64,000 bases of DNA from an uncultured Flavobacteriales bacterium. Lineage in GTDB: Bacteria > Bacteroidota > Bacteroidia > Flavobacteriales_G > Salibacteraceae. Below the pieces are notes generated by a model that did no database searches, was not told where the DNA came from, and worked only from the letters and a program-made list of their open reading frames with translations. Position numbers and translations under genes: made by a program. This document shows positions 52,136 through 60,355 of the stretch, in pieces (the first letter of the stretch is position 1; every line of letters begins with the position of its first letter). The stretch is taken from positions 1 to 64,000 of the forward strand of contig CAJXNO010000015.1 in the NCBI GenBank assembly GCA_913057205.1. Direction: 5' to 3'.

Positions 52136-53337
52136 TACTCCGCACCCCATGTCTTTTGATCGGGTACCGGTTCGGTTGGAATGACCGCGTCAAATGCTTT
52201 CTGTCCGGCATTGAGCATCCTCGGTGCGATCTTGAACCTGCTGAAGCTGAAGCTGAGGTAGTAGATCAAAAACCCGAAGGCAAGCAACTGCCCTTGGAGA
52301 TAGGCGTTGGCGGTATTTCTGCCGTGAAAGAGTCCAACGATGACCACTGATGTCATCAGCAAGGCGGTGAGCCAGAAGATCAGAAAGTAGCGTAGCTTGT
52401 CGTTGATGAGCTTGCGGTATGGATCGAAGAAACGCGAGGCATTGATCGTTTTGTTCTTCATGGTGAACCAGAAGTGGGTGGTGAGCAAGAAGAATAACAG
52501 CGTTAACCCATCCAAGCGCTTTGCCATGGGGTTGATCAACCAGAAATCATAGAACCCATGCATGGCTGAGCTTAAAAGGAAGGCGCCAACAAAATACAAC
52601 CACGAAGATTGAGACCTTTTGTATTGGGCGATCATGAGTCCATAACCAATAACCGATGAAAAGGTCATGTGGGCCACGGTTGCCATGAGTGCCCTACCGT
52701 TGATTGAGTAGAAGTTTGATTGGATGATGAACAGTGCATTCTCTACAAAAGCGAAGCCCAAGGCAGCAACACTCGCATAGAGCAAAAAGTCATAGGGTTC
52801 ACGAACGATGTTCTTGGAGCGAGCCATCACAAGCAGCGGTAGAAACTTGACGAACTCCTCTACCATACCAATGCTGATGATGCAGTACATCAGGTCATTC
52901 AACACGCCTCCGTTCAGCTCAAAGCCTTGTTCATTGATGAAGTCTGAGATCGGAAAAACCAGCCACACGGTAATGCTTCCTGCCAAGAAGACCAGAAAGA
53001 CGTTCCTCCAACGTTCCGGATCAAAGAGGTCTAAGCGGCGCAGATAAACGGCCCAAAGAATGGAGATTCCGGCAGAAACAGCTATACCTATTACCGTATT
53101 GATCGATGTCCAAGACCGCTCAATGGTCAATAGGGCCTCCGTTGGTAAAAGCACCTCAACGATGAGCAAAGCTCCAAGCAGAAAGCCTCCGACGGTAATG
53201 ACGTATTTATGGCGCTGATAGGTCCAATAACTCGATGGATCGTCAAGGGATTGATACAGTTTCCACTTATCCCATAGGAAACGCAGCAGCAGCAATACGC
53301 CGATGATATTGAACACGGTATTCAGCAATTGCCACAT
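52135..53337 (-). CDS. PrsW-family intramembrane metalloprotease-like protein
   Basis: 400 residues, about ten to eleven hydrophobic helices. PrsW motifs are present: GMVEEFVKFLPLLV (paired Glu), GFAFVENALFI (Glu, Asn), VAHMTFSSVIGYGLM (His) and SSAMHGFYDFWL (His, Asp). In B. subtilis PrsW performs site-1 cleavage of an anti-sigma factor; the substrate here is unknown and no anti-sigma gene is adjacent. It has a degenerate -7 box (GAGCTTTG, 53342-53349) four bases upstream and is divergent from gpsA. Confidence 0.87.
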   Translation of the reverse strand: MWQLLNTVFNIIGVLLLLRFLWDKWKLYQSLDDPSSYWTYQRHKYVITVGGFLLGALLIVEVLLPTEALLTIERSWTSINTVIGIAVSAGISILWAVYLRRLDLFDPERWRNVFLVFLAGSITVWLVFPISDFINEQGFELNGGVLNDLMYCIISIGMVEEFVKFLPLLVMARSKNIVREPYDFLLYASVAALGFAFVENALFIIQSNFYSINGRALMATVAHMTFSSVIGYGLMIAQYKRSQSSWLYFVGAFLLSSAMHGFYDFWLINPMAKRLDGLTLLFFLLTTHFWFTMKNKTINASRFFDPYRKLINDKLRYFLIFWLTALLMTSVVIVGLFHGRNTANAYLQGQLLAFGFLIYYLSFSFSRFKIAPRMLNAGQKAFDAVIPTEPVPDQKTWGAE

Positions 53338-53397
53338 GGCTCAAAGCTCGAAAAAACTTCGATGCGTATTATTGCGAGCCAAGGCATTTTGAATTCC

Positions 53398-53405
53398 TAA
53401 TTTTG
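53398..53405 (+). promoter_or_regulatory. -7 box (TAATTTTG) for gpsA
   Basis: Exact TAnnTTTG; five bases to the ATG at 53411. A TTG at 53372-53374 could be the -33 element. Confidence 0.55.
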
Positions 53406-53410
53406 ACAGA

Positions 53411-54403
53411 ATGAGTACACGATTTGGAGTTATAGGAGGAGGTAGCTGGGCTACTGCCATTGCAAAGATGTTGAGCAACAACTCCGACCAGGTGCATTGG
53501 TGGCTGCGCCATGAAGAGAGCGTAGCACACGTCAAGAAATTCCGACACAACGACCGCTACCTACAATCGGTAGAGTTTGACCTAAACCGCATCCATCCTA
53601 GCAGCGATCTAGAGGCCGTAGTGAAACAAAGCGACGTTTTGGTGATTGCTATTCCGAGTGCGTTCGTGTACGAGGTATTCAACGGCTTTCATGTAGATGG
53701 ACTCGAAGACAAGATCTTGTTCAGTGCGATCAAGGGCATCGTGCCTCAATATCACTCTATCCCCGCGCGCTTTTTTCACAAGGAGTTTGACATCCCCTAT
53801 GAAAGGATTGGTATCATCTCAGGTCCGTGCCATGCGGAGGAGATCGCCTTAGAGCGTTTGAGCTACCTTACCTTGGCTTGTCCAGATCAAAAGATCGCTC
53901 AAATGATGGCGGATGCACTTGCCTATCGTTATGTAAAGACCTCCACGTCTGAAGATATCTTCGGTACGGAGATCAGCGCGGTGATGAAGAACATCATGGC
54001 CATAGCAGCGGGTATTTGTCACGGACTGGGCTACGGAGACAACTTTCAAGCGGTATTGATCAGTAATGCCATTCAAGAGATCGAGAATTTTGTAGATGCC
54101 GTGAGCCCTGTGCACCGGGATGTCAACTCCTCTGCTTATTTAGGGGACCTGCTTGTTACTGCCTATTCTAAATTTAGTCGCAACCGAACCTTTGGGTTAA
54201 TGATTGGAAAGGGCTACAGCGTGAAAGCGGCACAATTGGAGATGAGCATGGTTGCCGAGGGCTACTATGCCGTAAACTCGATCATGGAAATGAACAAAAA
54301 GTTTGAAGTAGACCTTCCCATCACCCGGGCAGTATATCATATCCTTTACGAGAAGATCAGTCCGGTCATCGAGATCAATCTCCTCAAAGACAAGCTTGAT
54401 TAA
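53411..54403 (+). CDS. gpsA: Glycerol-3-phosphate dehydrogenase [NAD(P)+]
   Basis: 330 residues. Rossmann start FGVIGGGSWATAIAKML (GxGxxA type), DVLVIAIPSAFV, the lysine motif FSAIKGIVPQYH, the conserved GPCHAEEIA (in place of GPSFAxE) and catalytic-domain segments VMKNIMAIAAGICHGLGYGD and SSAYLGDLLVTAYSKFSRN. It makes sn-glycerol-3-phosphate for phospholipid synthesis. Its TAA stop shares the palindrome TTAA with the stop of the convergent histidine kinase gene. Confidence 0.95.
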   Translation: MSTRFGVIGGGSWATAIAKMLSNNSDQVHWWLRHEESVAHVKKFRHNDRYLQSVEFDLNRIHPSSDLEAVVKQSDVLVIAIPSAFVYEVFNGFHVDGLEDKILFSAIKGIVPQYHSIPARFFHKEFDIPYERIGIISGPCHAEEIALERLSYLTLACPDQKIAQMMADALAYRYVKTSTSEDIFGTEISAVMKNIMAIAAGICHGLGYGDNFQAVLISNAIQEIENFVDAVSPVHRDVNSSAYLGDLLVTAYSKFSRNRTFGLMIGKGYSVKAAQLEMSMVAEGYYAVNSIMEMNKKFEVDLPITRAVYHILYEKISPVIEINLLKDKLD

Positions 54404-56862
54404 GCCCCAGCTCTTTGAATCGGCGGCAGGTTGAGCGTGAATGTGGTGCCCTTCCCTTCTTCGCTTTCCACCTCGATTGTACCACTGAGGTTCTTGACCG
54501 ACTCCTTTAGAATGTAAAGTCCAAGTCCAGAACCCGATACTTCACTGTTCCCCCGGAAGAAGATATCCCAGATCTGTTCCTTAAACTCATCGCTAATGCC
54601 GAGTCCATTATCAGAAACCACAAAGGTGAGCTTCCCTTCTTTGAAGGTTGACCGAACACTGAGAAAACTCTTTTCCTTTGACGGGTCTCGGTATTTTATA
54701 GCATTAGAGAACAGATTGCTCAGGATGATTTGCATCCGAACGCGATCGGTAGTGATGAGGGTTGATTCAGGAACTTCAACAAAATACTCCAAGCGGTTAT
54801 AGTCTGCGAGGTAATCCAATCCTTTCAAGCTGGCCCACACCATGTCATGCAGGTTTACCTCTTCTGGAGTGAGGTCCATTCGCTTATTGCGCGCATAATC
54901 GATAACATCTCTGATGTACTGATCCAATCGGTCCAAGGCCTCACGTTGCATATCCAGAATTCCTTGCAGTTCCTCATCGTCTTGACATTCTTCGGCGAGG
55001 GCGTTCAAGCCTAAAACGGAAGCGATGGGCGCACGAAGGTCATGCGAAATGCTGTATACGAAGCGATCCAGTTCCTTGTTCAAAACCGTGAGCTCGTCGT
55101 TCTTCTGTTCTAGACGGAACTGGGCATTCTTGATGTCATTGATATCAAACGAGTACCCGATCAGAAAACGCTTGGTCTGTTTACCAAATGTGAGGTTGAT
55201 CGGAACCACATTCCTGAGGTGGTAAGAAATCCTGCCATCAGGAGTTGTCATCTTCTCTTCCCAGCGCACGGTGAGATCAGCATCGAAAGCCTTTTGCCAT
55301 TGTCGGTCACGATCCTCTCCAAACGATTCGGGTAAGCCTCGGTATTCTGCATATTCCTTGTTGGTTTTCCCGATCAACCAGCTACGCAACTTCTCGTCCA
55401 TGATCGCATTCTGACTGATGTAGAAATACTTCAAGTCTTCATCAATCAACACCGTTTCTACGGGAATAGCGGTAAGGATGTTTTGATAGAATTCCCTGGT
55501 GGAGATCAATTCCAGCTCTTGGTTCTTCAGCTCCGTATTATCTTGAACCGTTCCGTACCAAACCCGACGCTTCTGTTCGTACTCTACCTTACAGATGTAG
55601 TTCAAGAATTTCTCCTCACCGCTTGGTGTTTGATACCAGGCCCCAAACTCATAGTCTACGTTCATCGCCTCACAGCGCTTGATCTGTGATTCCAACTCTT
55701 CCCGCGAGACCCCCTCCAAACGCTGGATCCATTCCGTTAGTGGATCTTCATAATCGTTCGGTAAAAACCCGTGTATGTGCGCTCCTTCTGCAGACCATTC
55801 GACCAAGCCTAAGTCTGGTACCATTCGCCAGTTACCAAGCTTAGCTAAACGCTGGGCATCTCGTAAGCGTCGCTCACTTTGTTTGAGGAGTTCGATTTGT
55901 TCTTGTTGACCAGTAACATCTACGATGGTTCCGACCAATACAATGTCATCTTGCTCAAAGAGCCGCTGGCAGTTGAGTCGACCCCAGAAATAGGAACCGT
56001 CCTTTTTGCGGTATTGCATCAACTCATTAGAGACCCTTCCCTCTTCCCAGATTCTGGCCAAGAGCGATTCACGCTCCACCTTTGACACATAAAGGTTTAC
56101 AGGATGGGTAGCCAAAATATCCTCCTTACCTGCATAGCCAAACATGTTTGCGAACGCTTCATTCACAAATAGGAAGCCTCTACTCATGGATGACTTGAAG
56201 ATCGCTTCCTCCATCGAGTCAGAGATCGACTGTAGAATAACCGCATCTTTCTGAGAGGCCTGGAGGGTTTCTTTCGTTCTCTTCGATCTACGCCGGGTGC
56301 TGGAGCTCAAGATTACCCCCATGAGCACCGAGAGTCCGACCGACATAGAGAAGGCCACCACCCGCAGGGTCTCAATAACCAACATCGAAGGATCAGCCAA
56401 ATGAATATCAAAGGCGAATGCCACGCTTACGCCGGCCACAACGGAAACCAAATAGACCGCAAGCAAGGCAGGCTCATTGGAACGCACTCCTCGGAAAAGG
56501 AAGACGAACAGCATAAAGCAGAGCAGTCCGATGTAATGCAGGTTGCTCTCTACCCCGAAGTAGAACGTGAGTAGTAGAACCAGCAATGCAGGATCGAGCA
56601 CGAAGATCCACTTACTGATGTCATATGCCTTTGCTGCATTGAACGACAAGACCGCAATCGCACTAACAACGTGAATACCCAGCAACAAGGCGATAAACCC
56701 AGCAAATTCTGGTAAAAAGAAAGCCGTGGTAACCCCACCCGTCAAAATCAGTATAGCGCCTTGAATCTTGATCGAGTTGATCACCTTGACCTCATCCACC
56801 AAATCGCTTGGTGTGTTGTCATCGATCCCTTGATGGATCAGTCTATGGAATAGGGTCTTCAC
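54400..56862 (-). CDS. PAS-domain sensor histidine kinase
   Basis: 820 residues. The N-terminal ~200 residues have about six membrane helices (a 5TM/6TM-type sensor, no periplasmic domain). Then come three PAS/PAC-like domains (approximately 215-335 with FLFVNEAFANMFGYAGKED; 345-450; 460-585 with KYFYISQNAIMDEK). The HisKA phospho-acceptor is in YSISHDLRAPIASVLGLNAL. The HATPase domain has N-box ILSNLFSNAIKYRD, G1 VVSDNGLGI and G2 GSGLGLYILKESV. No response regulator gene is adjacent, so its partner is encoded elsewhere. The signal is unknown. It overlaps uvrC upstream by 4 bases. Confidence 0.9.
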   Translation of the reverse strand: MKTLFHRLIHQGIDDNTPSDLVDEVKVINSIKIQGAILILTGGVTTAFFLPEFAGFIALLLGIHVVSAIAVLSFNAAKAYDISKWIFVLDPALLVLLLTFYFGVESNLHYIGLLCFMLFVFLFRGVRSNEPALLAVYLVSVVAGVSVAFAFDIHLADPSMLVIETLRVVAFSMSVGLSVLMGVILSSSTRRRSKRTKETLQASQKDAVILQSISDSMEEAIFKSSMSRGFLFVNEAFANMFGYAGKEDILATHPVNLYVSKVERESLLARIWEEGRVSNELMQYRKKDGSYFWGRLNCQRLFEQDDIVLVGTIVDVTGQQEQIELLKQSERRLRDAQRLAKLGNWRMVPDLGLVEWSAEGAHIHGFLPNDYEDPLTEWIQRLEGVSREELESQIKRCEAMNVDYEFGAWYQTPSGEEKFLNYICKVEYEQKRRVWYGTVQDNTELKNQELELISTREFYQNILTAIPVETVLIDEDLKYFYISQNAIMDEKLRSWLIGKTNKEYAEYRGLPESFGEDRDRQWQKAFDADLTVRWEEKMTTPDGRISYHLRNVVPINLTFGKQTKRFLIGYSFDINDIKNAQFRLEQKNDELTVLNKELDRFVYSISHDLRAPIASVLGLNALAEECQDDEELQGILDMQREALDRLDQYIRDVIDYARNKRMDLTPEEVNLHDMVWASLKGLDYLADYNRLEYFVEVPESTLITTDRVRMQIILSNLFSNAIKYRDPSKEKSFLSVRSTFKEGKLTFVVSDNGLGISDEFKEQIWDIFFRGNSEVSGSGLGLYILKESVKNLSGTIEVESEEGKGTTFTLNLPPIQRAGA

Positions 56863-58664
56863 TTTTCGGAGGCAAAATATAGAACAATCGCCTGGGCTTG
56901 GGCCTTGGAGACCACCTTGGTCAATTCTTCTTCTGAAAGCTGTTTGATCCGATCCAGGCTGTAGAAGTTTCGCAGGAGCTCCTTTGCGGTCTTCTCTCCA
57001 ATTCCTTCGATCTCCAAGAGTTCACTTTGAAAGGCATGCTTACTCCGTTTATTGCGGTGGTGGGTAATGCCAAAACGGTGTGCCTCATTGCGCAGCCGTT
57101 GGATCAACTTCAACGATTCAGATCGCTTGTCGATATACAATGGAACAGAGTCGCCCGGAAAGTAGATCTCCTCCAATTTCTTGGCGATGCCGATGATGGT
57201 GATCTTACCGCGCAAGCCGAGCTTATCCAAGCTCTTCACCGCTGAACTCAATTGCCCTTTACCTCCATCGATGATGATGAGCTGGGGTAAGGATTGATTC
57301 TCATCACTCAATCGCTTATACCTTCGATAAACCACCTCCTCCATGGACGCGAAGTCATCGGGTCCTTCTACGGTCTTTATGTTGAAATGCCGGTAATCCT
57401 GCTTGCTGGGCTTGGCATTCTTGAACACCACGCACGCTGCAACGGGGTAGGAACCATGAAAATTGGAATTATCAAAGCATTCAATGTGCTCCGGCAACTG
57501 CTGCATGCGTAGATCCTCTTGTAAGGTCTTCAGCACCCGGTTAGCATGGCGATTCGGATCAATCTTCTCTTGCGCCTTGTGGCGCTCCAGCATGTAGAAT
57601 CGTAGGTTACGCAAAGAGAAGTCGATGAGTGACTTCTTATCTCCGCGTTGAGGGTGGTGAAACTGGGTATGGTCCCACTCGGCTTCTACAGGAATGGAGG
57701 TCAACACTTCCGAGGCTGAACTTTGAAACAACGCTCGCATCTCAGCAATGGCACTTAGCAAGATATCGTCTGCTGCTTCGTCAAGCTTCTTCTTAAACTC
57801 AACGCTGTGCGACTGAATAACGGCCCCATTGACAACACGCATGTAGTTCACATAAGCAAACTTATCGTCGTCTACAATGCTTGCCACATCTACGTCTTTT
57901 ATGCTTGGATTAACCACCACGCTCTTGCTTTGGTATTCTTCAAGCACATCATTATTGGCTTTCAATCGAGCCGCTTCTTCAAACTCGAGGTTCTCGGCTG
58001 CTTCCGCCATCCGAACCTTATTCTCTCTAATAACGTGATCAACATCCCCCTTGATCACTCGGCGGATCTCGTCAATGCTCTTGTTATAGGATGCCTCACT
58101 TTGCTTCCCTTCACATGGACCAAGGCAATTGCCAATGTGATACTCCAAGCATACCTTGAACTTACCGGCTTGGATGTTCTCCTCTGACAGGTTGTAATTG
58201 CAATTCCTGACCTTGTGCAGCTTTGTGACCAGACCGAGTACTGCTTTCATTCGCTTTACAGAGGCGTAGGGACCATAGTATTCAGATCCATCTTTCACCA
58301 CGTTACGGGTTGGAAACACCCTTGGGAAGCGTTCATTCTTGATGCAGATCCAAGGATAGGTCTTATCGTCGCGCAGTTGAATATTGAACTTCGGCTGATG
58401 CTCCTTGATCATGGAGTTCTCCAGCAACAAGGCATCGAATTCGTTGGATACCAAGATAAAGGCGATCCGAGTGATCTTCCGAACCAGCAGCCTGGTCTTT
58501 CCACTATCATAGCGATCACGGTTGAAGTAGGATGAAACGCGTTTCTTCAAATCCTTTGCTTTACCAACATAAATGATGATGTCTGCATCATCAAAGAACT
58601 GATAGACCCCCGGTTTATGGGGCAGTTGTTGGAGTTGGGATTTTATCGCTTCGTTGACTTCCAT
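56859..58664 (-). CDS. uvrC: Excinuclease ABC subunit C
   Basis: 601 residues. UvrC makes both incisions in nucleotide excision repair. The N-terminal GIY-YIG nuclease domain is clear (KPGVYQFFDDADIIIYVGKA), with LGPCEGKQSEASY around the central Cys motif, a UVR/UvrB-binding helix (MAEAAENLEFEEAARLKAN), the RNase H-like 3'-incision domain (ECFDNSNFHGSYPVAACVVF, IIDGGKGQLSSAVK), and C-terminal helix-hairpin-helix (LLEIEGIGEKTAKELL). Promoter TATTTTCG lies 8 bases upstream. Confidence 0.96.
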   Translation of the reverse strand: MEVNEAIKSQLQQLPHKPGVYQFFDDADIIIYVGKAKDLKKRVSSYFNRDRYDSGKTRLLVRKITRIAFILVSNEFDALLLENSMIKEHQPKFNIQLRDDKTYPWICIKNERFPRVFPTRNVVKDGSEYYGPYASVKRMKAVLGLVTKLHKVRNCNYNLSEENIQAGKFKVCLEYHIGNCLGPCEGKQSEASYNKSIDEIRRVIKGDVDHVIRENKVRMAEAAENLEFEEAARLKANNDVLEEYQSKSVVVNPSIKDVDVASIVDDDKFAYVNYMRVVNGAVIQSHSVEFKKKLDEAADDILLSAIAEMRALFQSSASEVLTSIPVEAEWDHTQFHHPQRGDKKSLIDFSLRNLRFYMLERHKAQEKIDPNRHANRVLKTLQEDLRMQQLPEHIECFDNSNFHGSYPVAACVVFKNAKPSKQDYRHFNIKTVEGPDDFASMEEVVYRRYKRLSDENQSLPQLIIIDGGKGQLSSAVKSLDKLGLRGKITIIGIAKKLEEIYFPGDSVPLYIDKRSESLKLIQRLRNEAHRFGITHHRNKRSKHAFQSELLEIEGIGEKTAKELLRNFYSLDRIKQLSEEELTKVVSKAQAQAIVLYFASEK

Positions 58665-58672
58665 GAACCTCG

Positions 58673-58680
58673 CGAAAATA
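58673..58680 (-). promoter_or_regulatory. Variant -7 box (TATTTTCG) for uvrC
   Basis: Minus strand; one mismatch to TAnnTTTG, eight bases to the start codon. Same octamer as upstream of mutY. Confidence 0.4.
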
Positions 58681-58744
58681 CAATCCGCGGTTGCTTCTAT
58701 TTTCTGCTCTGATCTGCGAAAATTTCTGTTTAACGATATTTACT

Positions 58745-58752
58745 TAATTTCG
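58745..58752 (+). promoter_or_regulatory. Variant -7 box (TAATTTCG) for the MerR/B12 regulator
   Basis: One mismatch to TAnnTTTG, ~41 bases before the ATG at 58794. Confidence 0.35.
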
Positions 58753-58793
58753 AACACTTTCAACCGCCCCCTTGTTATTGACTCATAATAATC

Positions 58794-59678
58794 ATGGGAG
58801 CTTACTCGATAAAAGACTTAGAACAGTTATCCGGCATTAAGGCGCATACCATTCGCATGTGGGAGCAGCGCTATGGTGTAGTGGAACCGCGGCGTACAGA
58901 AACGAATATTCGATTCTACGACGATACGCAGCTCAAACACCTTTTAAACATCGCGTTGCTGTCTAAGCACGGTTACAAAATCTCGAAGATTTCGAAGTTA
59001 TCACCATCGGAATTCACCAGTGCAATTGAGCAATTGTATGAGCAGACGCTCTTGCATGAAACCAACGTAGAACTTGATCTCGATGCAAACGACTTGATGG
59101 TCTCTATGATTGATATGGACGAGGATAAGTTCCACCGAATCTATGAGAACTCCGTCAAGAACAATGGTTTTGAGAAGACGATTACCGGACTGGTTTATCC
59201 TTTCTTAGAGAAGGTTGGTATCCTTTGGACCATCGGACAGATCAATCCGGCTCAGGAGCACTTCATGAGTTGCTTAATTCGCCAGAAGATCATCGCAGGC
59301 ATTGATCGGCTACCTACCTCCAAGGATGGCAAGAAATTCTTACTGTTTTTGCCCGAAGGAGAGCACCACGAGATCGGTCTGCTCATGGCTAATTATCTAC
59401 TCAAGAAAAAGGGAGCGCGCGTTTACTTCATGGGGCAGAACTTGCCGAGCAAAGACATTAAGATGTGTATTGAAACGGTAAAGCCCGCAGCCGTTTTGAC
59501 CTTCTTTGTAGATCCAGCTGTAACGAACAATGCGCAGCACGTGATTGAAGGTTTCAAGGTAGAGGGAGCAGACTGCGATTATCTGATTGCAACACGTCCA
59601 AGCCCCGATCTTGAGGAGATGAAAGACCCCCGTGTTCACCTCCTACATGGCATCAAGGAGCTGGACAACTTCATCTAA
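58794..59678 (+). CDS. MerR-family regulator with B12-binding domain (CarH/LitR-like)
   Basis: 294 residues. The N-terminal MerR winged helix (SIKDLEQLSGIKAHTIRMWE, RYGVVEPRRTETNIRFY) is followed by a helical cap with the W-x9-E-H pattern (W145, E155-H156 in WTIGQINPAQEH) and a cobalamin-binding Rossmann domain with E-x-H-x-x-G (EHHEIG; H192 is the likely lower axial ligand). These are the hallmarks of CarH/LitR photoreceptors, which use adenosylcobalamin: in the dark they repress, and light releases them from DNA. The carotenoid genes immediately downstream strengthen this. Light response itself is inference. Confidence 0.92.
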   Translation: MGAYSIKDLEQLSGIKAHTIRMWEQRYGVVEPRRTETNIRFYDDTQLKHLLNIALLSKHGYKISKISKLSPSEFTSAIEQLYEQTLLHETNVELDLDANDLMVSMIDMDEDKFHRIYENSVKNNGFEKTITGLVYPFLEKVGILWTIGQINPAQEHFMSCLIRQKIIAGIDRLPTSKDGKKFLLFLPEGEHHEIGLLMANYLLKKKGARVYFMGQNLPSKDIKMCIETVKPAAVLTFFVDPAVTNNAQHVIEGFKVEGADCDYLIATRPSPDLEEMKDPRVHLLHGIKELDNFI

Positions 59679-59699
59679 GACCCACCAAAAGAAACAGTT

Positions 59700-59726
59700 A
59701 AGCAGCCTTTGAGCTGCTTTTTTTTC
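59700..59726 (+). terminator. Terminator after the MerR/B12 gene
   Basis: A 7-bp stem (AAGCAGC / GCTGCTT) with a CTTTGA loop and an eight-T tail. It separates the regulator transcript from the sigma-crt operon. Confidence 0.8.
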
Positions 59727-59741
59727 GCATAAGCTTTGTTT

Positions 59742-59835
59742 TGTTTAATCTTTTCGCGTTTTAATTAAACATTTCCTTGCGCGGAAAAATGTAACCACAT
59801 ATATTTGTTGAACATTAATCACAAATAGTTAAACA
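59742..59835 (+). promoter_or_regulatory. Candidate operator half-sites upstream of the carotenoid sigma factor
   Basis: Four related octamers: TGTTTAAT (59742-59749), its inverse ATTAAACA (59764-59771), GTTGAACA (59807-59814) and GTTAAACA (59828-59835). The forward ones fit nnTnnACA, like CarH-type half-sites. Start-to-start distances are 22, 43 and 21 bases, about two or four helical turns. They flank and overlap the promoter. A proposed binding region for the adjacent MerR regulator. Confidence 0.4.
59800..59807 (+). promoter_or_regulatory. -7 box (TATATTTG) for the sigma-crt operon
   Basis: Exact TAnnTTTG, 29 bases before the sigma factor ATG; a TTG at 59777-59779 could be the -33 element, about 20 bases upstream. 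Confidence 0.55.
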
Positions 59836-59836
59836 A

Positions 59837-60346
59837 ATGTCCACTGTAGAATTTAACCAGCAGATCCTATCATTCAGGAAGCCTCTTGAATATTTCGCCT
59901 ACAGCCTAACCCAGAACGAAGAAGATGCGAAAGATCTTCTTCAGGACACCTACATGAAGGCCGTTGCCTACAAGGACAAGTTCCGCGAGGCGACCAACCT
60001 CAAAGCATGGTTGTATACCATCATGAAGAACACCTTCATCAACAACTATCGCAGACAAGTGAAGTCAAGAACGATCATCGATCAGTCTGAGGATCTTTAT
60101 TACTTGAACAATGCGCCAGATGCACGTGACAAGAATCCATCAAGCATCTACAATGTTTCGGAGCTAACGAATAGCGTGAATGACCTACAAGATGAGTATC
60201 GTATTCCGTTCAAGATGCACAACGAAGGATACAAATACAAGGAGATTGCAGATTATTTGAAACTCCCAATTGGAACCGTTAAAAGCCGTATCTTCTTGGC
60301 AAGGAAAAAACTGATGGATGTATTGAGCGATTACAACCCGAACTAA
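59837..60346 (+). CDS. ECF-type RNA polymerase sigma factor
   Basis: 169 residues. Sigma region 2: YSLTQNEEDAKDLLQDTYMK and NLKAWLYTIMKNTFINNYRR. Sigma region 4: FKMHNEGYKYKEIADYLKLP with the helix-turn-helix IGTVKSRIFLARKKL. An ECF sigma factor between a B12-type MerR regulator and the carotenoid genes resembles LitR/LitS arrangements, suggesting that it activates crt genes and perhaps photoprotection genes elsewhere. No anti-sigma gene is adjacent. crtI follows after 9 bases. Confidence 0.93.
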   Translation: MSTVEFNQQILSFRKPLEYFAYSLTQNEEDAKDLLQDTYMKAVAYKDKFREATNLKAWLYTIMKNTFINNYRRQVKSRTIIDQSEDLYYLNNAPDARDKNPSSIYNVSELTNSVNDLQDEYRIPFKMHNEGYKYKEIADYLKLPIGTVKSRIFLARKKLMDVLSDYNPN

Positions 60347-60355
60347 TTAGAAACC

